NCBI GenBank assembly: GCA_947448495.1
Contig: CANFNX010000008.1
Coordinates: 1 to 37,281, forward strand
Reading direction: 5' to 3'
DNA length: 37,281 bases
Source: Bacteriovoracaceae bacterium
GTDB taxonomy: Bacteria; Bdellovibrionota; Bacteriovoracia; Bacteriovoracales; Bacteriovoracaceae
The notes below the pieces were generated by a model. The model was not told the DNA's origin. It made no database searches and saw only the letters and a list, made by a program, of their open reading frames with translations. A program made the position numbers and the translations under genes. Below, in pieces: positions 25,048-31,131 of this stretch; position 1 is the first letter of the stretch, and each line of letters starts with the position of its first letter.

Positions 25048-25905
25048 TTACTCCTGTCCAATCATTTGTTTGTGGAAGTTTGAAATCGAAAACGTCCCCT
25101 TGTGCCAATCCATATTATACCACTTAAGCGAGCGTTGAATCTCATTCATGGCCATCATCTTGGCAGGGTTAATATCTGTCGCTTTATATTTTTTAGATGA
25201 AAATCCAAATGTCCAATAGACTCCCGGATAAATAAGCATTGGAGCGTTGAAAGAGTTAACGAATGGAAAAACTTTTCTCATGTTATTGTAAATATTTTTA
25301 ATTCCCCATTCATCTAGGAAAGGATTTTCAGTTTGGTTCATCATGATGCCGTCTTCAGTAAGAGCGTTGTAGACATCAGAGTAGAATTCATCAGTGAATA
25401 GTCCCGAGGCAAAATCGACTGGGTCAGTTGAATCAACAACAATAATGTCATATTCATTCTTGGCACGCTTGATAAATGCGAAACCGTCCTCTGGAAGCAC
25501 GCGAACTCTTTTGTCAGATAGTCCAGAGGTACAGTCAGGGAAATGAATTTTAGAAACTTCGATCACTCGCTCATCAATTTCAACGAGGTCGATTCGCTCA
25601 ATATCTTTATGCTTTACGAATTCGCGAACAACGCCACCATCACCTCCACCAATAATCAGGACTTTTTTACAGTTCCTACTGACCATGTAAGGAATGTGGG
25701 AGACAACTTCGTGATAAACGAACTCATCTTTATCTGAAACCATGGTTTTACCATCGAGAAGTAAGAGTTTTCCTACCGATTCGGTTTCGACCACTTCAAT
25801 CTTTTGAAACTTCGATTGCTCAGAGTGGAGGTATTTTTTTACCTTAAAACCCATAGCGAAAGTATTACGAAAAGACTCTTCGATCATCCAATTTTCGACG
25901 TTCAT
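25048..25905 (-). CDS. speE: spermidine synthase
   Basis: This 285-residue aminopropyltransferase makes spermidine from putrescine and decarboxylated SAM. Motifs: IIGGGDGGVVREF (dcSAM binding), LVEIDERVIEV, and VVDSTDPV with the catalytic Asp. The start ATG follows AAAGGGG. It is first in a two-gene unit with speB. No speA or speD is present in the window, so arginine decarboxylase and SAM decarboxylase must be elsewhere or replaced. It is divergent from hldD with a 133-base shared upstream region. Confidence 0.96.
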   Translation of the reverse strand: MNVENWMIEESFRNTFAMGFKVKKYLHSEQSKFQKIEVVETESVGKLLLLDGKTMVSDKDEFVYHEVVSHIPYMVSRNCKKVLIIGGGDGGVVREFVKHKDIERIDLVEIDERVIEVSKIHFPDCTSGLSDKRVRVLPEDGFAFIKRAKNEYDIIVVDSTDPVDFASGLFTDEFYSDVYNALTEDGIMMNQTENPFLDEWGIKNIYNNMRKVFPFVNSFNAPMLIYPGVYWTFGFSSKKYKATDINPAKMMAMNEIQRSLKWYNMDWHKGTFSISNFHKQMIGQE

Positions 25906-26038
25906 ATGGCCCCTTTGAAATGTGCGCCATTTTGTATCTTAAATCTAAAGGAATTCCAAGTATTCTAAGTGCTTTAAAATGGACTTTTGCACCGCGCCTT
26001 TTTTATTATGGGAGAGTACAAAACCACAAGGAAGTTTC

Positions 26039-27031
26039 ATGATTTTAGTGACAGGTGCCGCAGGTTTTATTGGCAGTGTAATTGTTAAGCAGCTTAACGA
26101 TCTTGGTGAAACAGACATTATGCTCTGTGATCATTTCGAAAGCGGAGACAAATGGAAAAACCTTAGGGATCTAAAGTATTCAGCTTTTGTTCAAGTTGAG
26201 GATCTTTTTCAGCAAGAGATCTGGAAGAGGCAAAATGGAATTCAGGCCATTTATCATATGGGGGCCTGTTCTGATACAACTGAGTTAAATATGGATTTTC
26301 TGTATCAAAACAATACCGAATTTACGAACCGACTTTTAACATTGGCCGCTCAAAAAAATATTCCCATTATCTATGCTTCGAGTGCTGCCACTTATGGATC
26401 TGGTGAGCTGGGCTATTCAGATGACCACAAGGGAGTTCCTTTCTTAAAACCACTCAATAAATATGGGTACTCAAAACAGCTTTCAGATGAATGGATTCTC
26501 AAACAGAAGAAGCGACCGAAAGTTTGGTTTGGTGTGAAATTCTTTAATGTCTTTGGGCCCCACGAGTACCACAAAGGGAAGATGAGTTCAGTCGTCTATC
26601 AATCCTTTAACCAAATTAGTGTCGATGGTGAAGTGAAACTCTTTAAGTCGCACCGACCTGATTATAGAGATGGTGAGCAGCTGCGTGATTTTGTTTATGT
26701 GAAAGATGTCGTTAAAGTTATGATTGAACTTCTGGCTGCGGGGAAAAAGAAGCCAGGTCTTTCTGGAATTTATAATTTAGGTACTGGAGAGGCGAGAAGC
26801 TTTCATGATTTAGTGAAAGCTACGTTCAATGCCATGGGGAAGAAGCCGAAAATTATATTTATAGACATGCCAAAAGAACTTAGAAATCAGTATCAATACT
26901 ATACTCAGGCAGAAATGGGAAAGCTTAAGAAAGCGTTGCCTAAGTTTAAATTTATGAAGTTGGAAGATGCTGTTGCTGATTATGTTGGTCAGCATCTTAT
27001 GAAGGAAAAATACCTCGAGAGTAAAGTGTGA
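26039..27031 (+). CDS. hldD: ADP-L-glycero-D-manno-heptose-6-epimerase
   Basis: This 330-residue short-chain dehydrogenase-type epimerase makes the heptose precursor of LPS inner core. The NADP-binding MILVTGAAGFIGS starts exactly at ATG 26039, which has AAGGAAG about 5 bases upstream; the frame extends upstream to 25979 without support. Catalytic Ser (ASSAATYG) and Tyr-x3-Lys (YGYSK) are present, along with NVFGPHEYHKGKMSS and the RDFVYVKDV block. It overlaps the FliG-like gene by 4 bases (GTGA). It implies an LPS-bearing outer membrane. Confidence 0.96.
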   Translation: MILVTGAAGFIGSVIVKQLNDLGETDIMLCDHFESGDKWKNLRDLKYSAFVQVEDLFQQEIWKRQNGIQAIYHMGACSDTTELNMDFLYQNNTEFTNRLLTLAAQKNIPIIYASSAATYGSGELGYSDDHKGVPFLKPLNKYGYSKQLSDEWILKQKKRPKVWFGVKFFNVFGPHEYHKGKMSSVVYQSFNQISVDGEVKLFKSHRPDYRDGEQLRDFVYVKDVVKVMIELLAAGKKKPGLSGIYNLGTGEARSFHDLVKATFNAMGKKPKIIFIDMPKELRNQYQYYTQAEMGKLKKALPKFKFMKLEDAVADYVGQHLMKEKYLESKV

Positions 27032-27462
27032 GCGGAAAAAAAATTGATGGATTTAAAGCTGCGATAGAAATGCTACAGGGCCTTGACCTTGCCGCTCAAC
27101 AGTCTCTTCTAGCAGATATCGCTCGTCGGGATCCTGAAATGGCGGTCAAGTTAAAACAAAATCTAATTACTTTTGATGATTTACAGTATCTCACCACGGC
27201 GATGATGAAGCGTCTTTTGCAAGACATTAAGTTAGATGATCTTGGTCTTGCCCTCAGAGGAGCTAATCGAGAAGTTTCAACTCACCTATTAGGAATGTTT
27301 TCGACGGGCATGAAGCGAGACATTGAGGATATCCTTAAAGGGAAACCACGTCCTTTGTCTGAAGTCCTCGATGCGCAAAAGAAGATCATGGATGTTGTCA
27401 TGAAGTTGAGAGAGAAAGGAGAAATTGTATTGTCTAAGGATAAATCGGAGCGGCTGGTTTGA
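27028..27462 (+). CDS. standalone FliG middle/C-terminal-like protein
   Basis: This 144-residue protein starts with GTG overlapping the hldD stop. AAIEMLQGLDLAAQQSLLADIARRDPEMAVKLKQ followed by ITFDDLQYL matches the end of the FliG middle domain (usually ...DPELAEEIRxxMFVFEDL). From residue ~52 on it follows the FliG C-terminal domain: MMKRLLQDIKLDDLGLALRGA, then SEVLDAQKKIMDVVMKLREKGEI. The N-terminal FliF-binding part is missing. The NMSxRA torque-helix block reads MFSTGM, so the conserved Arg is lost, and the acidic pair DD is DI. It is probably a FliG-derived protein not acting as the main rotor ring subunit. Neighbours (hldD, pcp) are not flagellar. Confidence 0.75.
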   Translation: MSGKKIDGFKAAIEMLQGLDLAAQQSLLADIARRDPEMAVKLKQNLITFDDLQYLTTAMMKRLLQDIKLDDLGLALRGANREVSTHLLGMFSTGMKRDIEDILKGKPRPLSEVLDAQKKIMDVVMKLREKGEIVLSKDKSERLV

Positions 27463-28019
27463 AAAAAATTCTTCTATCGGGATTTTCAGCCTTTGGAGCA
27501 AATGCTGAAAATAGTTCTGAGGTTTTAGTACATATGCTTCAAGATAGAGGCATCACAGGTTTTGAGCTAAGGTCCGTGATTTTACCAGTGAGCTACAGTT
27601 CATCATTTTCTGCTTTAGAAAAGGAACTGGATGTATTTTCACCTGATCTCGTCATCGCCTTTGGATTAGCAGAAAAAAGAAGCAAGATTAGTATCGAAAA
27701 GGTTGCCATCAATTTAAAAGATAGTGAATTTCCGGATAATGATGGAGTCATTTTTCAGAATGCCATTGTAAGTCCTAGTGGAGAAAATGCCCATTTTTCA
27801 ACACTTGAAACTGAAAAAATGCGCGTTTTAAATACTGAGTTTCCAATTGAGCAATCTCTTTCGGCTGGTGCTTTTCTGTGTAATTATGTGATGTACCGTT
27901 TATTGGAAAGATTGAAATATACATCTGTGAAGGCGGGCTTTATCCATTTGCCCCATTTAAACAATCATTCAGAAGAGATTTACAGAACTGTCGTAGAACT
28001 CATTTGTTTGCACTCCTGA
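27459..28019 (+). CDS. pcp: pyroglutamyl-peptidase I family (Cys peptidase C15)
   Basis: This 186-residue protein is a little shorter than the usual ~210-215. It removes N-terminal pyroglutamate from peptides. The catalytic triad positions are seen as Glu in KISIEKVAIN, Cys in SAGAFLCNYVMY and His in GFIHLPH. The N-terminus KKILLSGFSAFG is typical. The start is TTG at 27459, overlapping the FliG-like stop (TTTGA), with GGAG 8 bases upstream; no closer ATG exists. The gene ends inside a terminator hairpin. Confidence 0.88.
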   Translation: MKKILLSGFSAFGANAENSSEVLVHMLQDRGITGFELRSVILPVSYSSSFSALEKELDVFSPDLVIAFGLAEKRSKISIEKVAINLKDSEFPDNDGVIFQNAIVSPSGENAHFSTLETEKMRVLNTEFPIEQSLSAGAFLCNYVMYRLLERLKYTSVKAGFIHLPHLNNHSEEIYRTVVELICLHS

Positions 28020-28027
28020 GTTCTACG
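27992..28027 (+). terminator. hairpin between convergent genes (pcp and secreted paralogue)
   Basis: An 11-pair perfect stem, CGTAGAACTCA and TGAGTTCTACG, with a 14-base loop, spans the pcp stop codon. It is followed on the plus strand by a T-rich stretch (GTTAATTTTTATTT). It probably ends pcp transcription and may act on the opposite strand as well. Confidence 0.65.
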
Positions 28028-28041
28028 GGCCCTGTTAATTT

Positions 28042-28659
28042 TTATTTCTTAGGTTGAATCACATAACTGTCGAAACCGAAGATGCCCCTTGATTTCACAT
28101 CATAGTTGAGAGTCGTTTGCAGAGGCTTAATTTCGTAAACCACATTTGCTCCATCGTAAGATCGTTGACGAGCTTTCACGAGAAAAGTTTCTTCCTCAGT
28201 ACCGCCAAGTATCGGTAAGTTTTTGAACTTAATTTTGACTTGGTCGGGTTCATTCGTGGTGATCGTTCCATAGGAAGAACAGTAAGTTTCAGTCACTGGG
28301 CAAGTTCGAGGGTAGTTTTGCACAACAGGTATTCTCTCTGTCTGGTAACGCACACACTGGTTTGTCTGTCTGTTATACTGAATGCAAACAGTGCGGGTTG
28401 TGTAACCTGTTATGACTTGGTCATAACCACACTGTGAACCCGAGGTGACAACCACAACTCTTGTACTATACGCCTGACAAACAGATTGCGACATCGCAAC
28501 ATTAAAATTTAATTTTACTCTTTTTGGAGTTTGAGCATTACGAACAATAATCGCTTCAGAAGAATTAATTGTAATTTCTTTTGCGTTGAGAATTACTTTG
28601 TCTTGCGCTAGGGAAATGGTTGATAAAGCAAGGCCAGTGAGGATTGTTAGTAGTTTCAT
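28042..28659 (-). CDS. secreted protein, long member of a tandem paralogue pair
   Basis: This 205-residue protein starts at ATG 28659, chosen because GGGAG lies 6 bases upstream; an in-frame ATG sits 12 bases earlier, within the TTAA tract. The signal peptide is MKLLTILTGLALSTISLA. The mature part begins QDKVILNAKEITINSSEAIIVRNAQTP. The middle holds about eight Cys and many Tyr/Thr/Val (for example VCIQYNRQTNQCVRY), and the end repeats the pattern of its neighbour (KFKNLPILGGTEEETFLVKA, GIFGFDSYVIQ). Compared with the 154-residue copy it has about 50 extra Cys-rich residues in the middle. No known domain; it is probably an exported, disulfide-bonded beta protein. Confidence 0.75.
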   Translation of the reverse strand: MKLLTILTGLALSTISLAQDKVILNAKEITINSSEAIIVRNAQTPKRVKLNFNVAMSQSVCQAYSTRVVVVTSGSQCGYDQVITGYTTRTVCIQYNRQTNQCVRYQTERIPVVQNYPRTCPVTETYCSSYGTITTNEPDQVKIKFKNLPILGGTEEETFLVKARQRSYDGANVVYEIKPLQTTLNYDVKSRGIFGFDSYVIQPKK

Positions 28660-28670
28660 ATTTGCTCCCA

Positions 28671-28690
28671 TTAATTAATTAATTAATTAA
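28671..28690. repeat. (TTAA)5 tetranucleotide tract
   Basis: Five perfect copies of TTAA lie between the tandem paralogues. The tract contains the stop codon of the upstream (short) paralogue and ends a few bases before the ribosome site of the long one. Its stops close several frames. It could vary in length by slippage and so change the distance between the two genes. Confidence 0.9.
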
Positions 28691-29147
28691 GTTCTACAAC
28701 ATAACTGTCAAAACCAAGTATGCCCTTTTTGAGAATCTTATAAGGCGATATCGTATTCAGACTTGAAATGTCATAAATGACATTTTCTCCATCAAAACGT
28801 TTCTGTTTTGCTTTTATGAGAAAAGTATCCTCTTCTGATCCACCTAGGACGGGAAGAGATTTAAAGCGTAGCTTCACTTTGTCTGGATCATGAGTTGTGA
28901 CTTTTTTGTATTCAATACAGCGAGAGGTTGTAGCCCTTCCTGTACGATAAACAATTCGACGAGTGCAGACGAGTCGTTTCATAGGCACGTTAAAGTATAT
29001 GTTGACGATTTCTGGTGTCTCAGCGGTTCTTACGAGTATGGCATTGTCGCTATTAATGAGTGCAGTCTCACTATTAAGGATGATTCTTTCCTGCGCGTAA
29101 GAGGCAATCGAAATTATGAGGACAAAAAAGCTTAATAGTAGTTTCAT
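28683..29147 (-). CDS. secreted protein, short member of a tandem paralogue pair
   Basis: This 154-residue protein starts at ATG 29147 with GGAG 8 bases upstream (in-frame ATG 29159 is less likely). The signal peptide is MKLLLSFFVLIISIASYA. The mature N-terminus ERIILNSETALINSDNAILVRTAETP and the C-terminal half (RFKSLPVLGGSEEDTFLIKA, GILGFDSYVVELN) align closely with the downstream gene, so the two arose by duplication. The variable middle is shorter here (LVCTRRIVYRTGRATTSRCIEY). Function unknown; both are probably transcribed together from upstream of 29147. Confidence 0.75.
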   Translation of the reverse strand: MKLLLSFFVLIISIASYAQERIILNSETALINSDNAILVRTAETPEIVNIYFNVPMKRLVCTRRIVYRTGRATTSRCIEYKKVTTHDPDKVKLRFKSLPVLGGSEEDTFLIKAKQKRFDGENVIYDISSLNTISPYKILKKGILGFDSYVVELN

Positions 29148-29272
29148 TCGAATCTCCATTGATAGTTAACTTCATTGGGCGGTATTTATCTCAAGTTGAC
29201 TTCAAGCACTAGACACCTTAGTAGAAGTTACACAGTGTTTTGACATTTTTGAGAATGGTGACAAAAGGTTAT

Positions 29273-29341
29273 CTTAGTCTTGCATTGGAGTCTCTTCGGC
29301 TCCGCTTGAAGGCCAATCTGCCCCCTCTCTGTAAGACTAAG
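29273..29341. other. inverted-repeat element with 9-pair closing stem
   Basis: CTTAGTCTT (29273-29281) and AAGACTAAG (29333-29341) are perfectly complementary and enclose 51 bases that can form a second stem (ATTGG with CCAAT) and small inner hairpins. It has no T tail, so it is not an obvious terminator. It lies 46 bases upstream of the sigma54-type promoter. It may be a small RNA domain or a protein-binding site; the role is unknown. Confidence 0.4.
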
Positions 29342-29387
29342 TTATGACTCTTTACTGTAAGTTATTAAAAAAGTGATTGCGTGGAGA

Positions 29388-29404
29388 TTGGCACGATTCC
29401 TGCT
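29388..29404 (+). promoter_or_regulatory. sigma54 (RpoN)-type promoter upstream of dksA
   Basis: TTGGCACGATTCCTGCT matches the -24/-12 pattern YTGGCACGNNNNTTGCW, with GG at 29390-29391 and GC at 29402-29403 separated by exactly 10 bases; the only core deviation is CTGC for TTGC. The expected start is near 29414, so the RNA below would begin at its 5' end. Such promoters need an enhancer-binding activator; I see no obvious activator site. Confidence 0.7.
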
Positions 29405-29413
29405 CAAAGGCTT

Positions 29414-29531
29414 TCCGAGAGATGTAAAGGATCACTCAAGGATGAGTGGTCCCAACTGACAAGCAGGATGTCACCTTTATATCTCGCCATGGATCGGCCA
29501 TCGGTATCACGGATTGAAACCGATAAATTTT
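29414..29531 (+). ncRNA. structured dksA leader or sRNA with CsrA/RsmA-like GGA motifs
   Basis: Outer stem 29419-29430 with 29474-29485 has 12 pairs, one of them G-U. It encloses two hairpins: 29431-29450 (7 pairs, loop AAGGAT) and 29457-29473 (5 pairs, loop AGCAGGA), making a three-way junction. A further hairpin ATCGGT/ACCGAT (29500-29505, 29519-29524) is followed by AAATTTT and could be a weak terminator. GGAT occurs at 29429, 29440, 29466, 29491, 29511 and 29533, at 11-26 base intervals. The second and third lie in hairpin loops within AAGGATG and CAGGATGT, close to the known CsrA consensus. This could be an independent sRNA that titrates CsrA/RsmA or a CsrA-controlled 5' leader. Binding is inferred, not shown. 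Confidence 0.5.
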
Positions 29532-29564
29532 AAGGATGATTCTAATAAACAAGGAGAGTTTTTT

Positions 29565-30041
29565 ATGGAGAAGGCAACAATCGAAAAATTCAAAAATCTT
29601 TTTTTGGAGATTCTAACTGAGGAGCAGGTTTTTGAAGGGAAGTTATCGCCTACGACACTTGAAGGTGATGAGGTCGATGTTGTTTCCCATGAAAAGGCGA
29701 ATCAAATGGATTTTCGATTAAAGGCAAGAAATGCCATCTATCTTAATAAAGTTCGAAAATCTCTTCATAAAATAGAAGAGGGATCTTTTGGTGAGTGTGA
29801 AGATTGTGGTGCAGAAATATCATTACAACGTTTGAATGCCCGCCCTACGGCTGACCTTTGTATCAACTGTAAGGAAGCTCAGGAGAAGCACGAGAATCAG
29901 CTTATCAACCGTAATCGAGCTTCATCTAAGGTTGGCCGCGTTCTTCCAATTGAAACTCTGGAAAAAGGTTTCAACAGAGACCAGACGGCAACATCAGACT
30001 TTCATGTTGATCATATGGACTACCAGGACATCGTAGGTTAA
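29565..30041 (+). CDS. dksA: DksA/TraR family zinc-finger transcription factor
   Basis: This 158-residue protein starts at ATG 29565 with AAGGAGA 7 bases upstream; the frame is open from 29514 but without a start signal. DksA-type proteins enter the RNA polymerase secondary channel and act with ppGpp. The coiled-coil part runs from about 40 to 85; its tip has EGDEVDVVSHEKA, keeping two Asp of the DksA tip but without the exact DxxDxA spacing/residue. The C4 zinc finger is CEDCGAEI followed by CINC, with the adjacent ARPTADLC block typical of DksA. About 40 extra C-terminal residues follow the finger. It is a DksA-like paralogue or the main DksA; this cannot be decided from the window. The structured leader is likely regulatory. 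Confidence 0.88.
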   Translation: MEKATIEKFKNLFLEILTEEQVFEGKLSPTTLEGDEVDVVSHEKANQMDFRLKARNAIYLNKVRKSLHKIEEGSFGECEDCGAEISLQRLNARPTADLCINCKEAQEKHENQLINRNRASSKVGRVLPIETLEKGFNRDQTATSDFHVDHMDYQDIVG

Positions 30042-30044
30042 TTT

Positions 30045-30932
30045 TTAAAAAACAGTTCCGAACGCCCAGAGTCCAAACATCACGGTTTCTGGGCGAATAT
30101 CCACATCATTTAAAGCTTTTAGGTAGGGCATCAGTGTTAGGTGAGGCAATGGATTATAGCCTAATCCAACTGCAGGATAGTTTTTATATTTCTTAAAGTA
30201 GTTCCAATCTCTGTGTTGAGATCCAGATGTTGGATTTCGATGCTGAAGATCAAATTCATTAAAGATTTGGGCCTTCCATTTATCATTAAAAATCCAGTTA
30301 ATGGCCGTCATTTGATTGAGGCGGTAACGCTCTTCTTCTACTCCAGCTTTATACATGAAGTATCTAGCGTTAGTTTGACTGAAGACAAAGATTTGAGGAA
30401 TGGGTTTCCAGGTTACAACTTGGAGAAGCTCGACTTGAGAGTTTAGTTGCTCATTACGAGAGGCTATACTAAATGGCGCCCTATGTGTAAGACGAGAATC
30501 CCAGCTTACTTTATCAGTCTTGATCCAGTTTTGATTTATACCAAATTGCCAGTCGTCCATGACAACTATGTTTTGGTCTTGATTTGGCCTTAATTCATTT
30601 CTATCACCAATCACAGTGAAGAATCGGGGGCTCATAAAAAAAGATGTCCTGTCATAAAGCTTAGTCAGGATGTTAAAGCTCTGCCACATACTCATGGGAT
30701 CTCTTGTCCTCTGGCCTTGAGCATTGATTTGATTATCATCCCATTTTTTTATACTGGAACCGCTTAATTCTCCGAAGTAAGTCACTTTTAAATAGTTATG
30801 TAGACGCTCAGTGTTCCAGTTTCCGAAGGTTGTCGACGAAGTGTTTGAAAGGGGTGAGGCAAATGTCGCAGAAGTCTGAGCGAAAGCCTGAGAAAAGGTA
30901 ATGAGTCCCAAAAGTATGATAAAAACCTTCAT
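30045..30932 (-). CDS. outer-membrane beta-barrel protein, unknown
   Basis: This 295-residue protein has signal peptide MKVFIILLGLITFSQAFA followed by Q. The mature part alternates polar and hydrophobic/aromatic residues in about 10-12 strand-like segments (for example RTSFFMSPRFFTVIG, WKAQIFNEFDLQHR, LTLMPYLKALNDV) and ends in Phe (GLWAFGTVF), the usual C-terminal signal for outer-membrane barrels. No specific family is recognised. It is convergent with dksA, with only three bases between the stop codons, and lies about 200 bases downstream of htpG, behind that gene's terminator. Confidence 0.75.
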   Translation of the reverse strand: MKVFIILLGLITFSQAFAQTSATFASPLSNTSSTTFGNWNTERLHNYLKVTYFGELSGSSIKKWDDNQINAQGQRTRDPMSMWQSFNILTKLYDRTSFFMSPRFFTVIGDRNELRPNQDQNIVVMDDWQFGINQNWIKTDKVSWDSRLTHRAPFSIASRNEQLNSQVELLQVVTWKPIPQIFVFSQTNARYFMYKAGVEEERYRLNQMTAINWIFNDKWKAQIFNEFDLQHRNPTSGSQHRDWNYFKKYKNYPAVGLGYNPLPHLTLMPYLKALNDVDIRPETVMFGLWAFGTVF

Positions 30933-31093
30933 TTATCCCTGCTGTTAAAAAATTTAAATCTATTAACTTTTTAAAACAAAAATTCCAGGCCGGGGAGGGC
31001 CCCATGAAAATCAGACCATGGTTTAACCGAATCTTGATAAAAGAGGGTGTTTCCTACACTTGTAAATATTACATTATTGAAGATAAGTGGAGA

Positions 31094-31123
31094 ATTGGGC
31101 ATCAGGTTAGACTGATGCCCAAT
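31094..31123 (-). terminator. hairpin terminator after htpG
   Basis: A perfect 12-pair stem (ATTGGGCATCAG and CTGATGCCCAAT, 6-base loop) lies 9 bases after the htpG stop on the minus strand, followed by TCTCC. The stem is strong and the T tail weak. The rest of the gap up to 30933 shows no further clear element. Confidence 0.75.
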
Positions 31124-31131
31124 AACTTTGA

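Noticed and set aside
29238-29275. TTGACA at 29240 as a sigma70 promoter for the region before dksA
   Set aside because: No acceptable -10 element is found at 16-18 bases; the nearest candidates are too far or too close.
29414-29531. Leader of dksA as a cyclic di-GMP (GEMM) or other known riboswitch
   Set aside because: The conserved GEMM core sequences are not present; the visible features are GGA-bearing hairpin loops instead.
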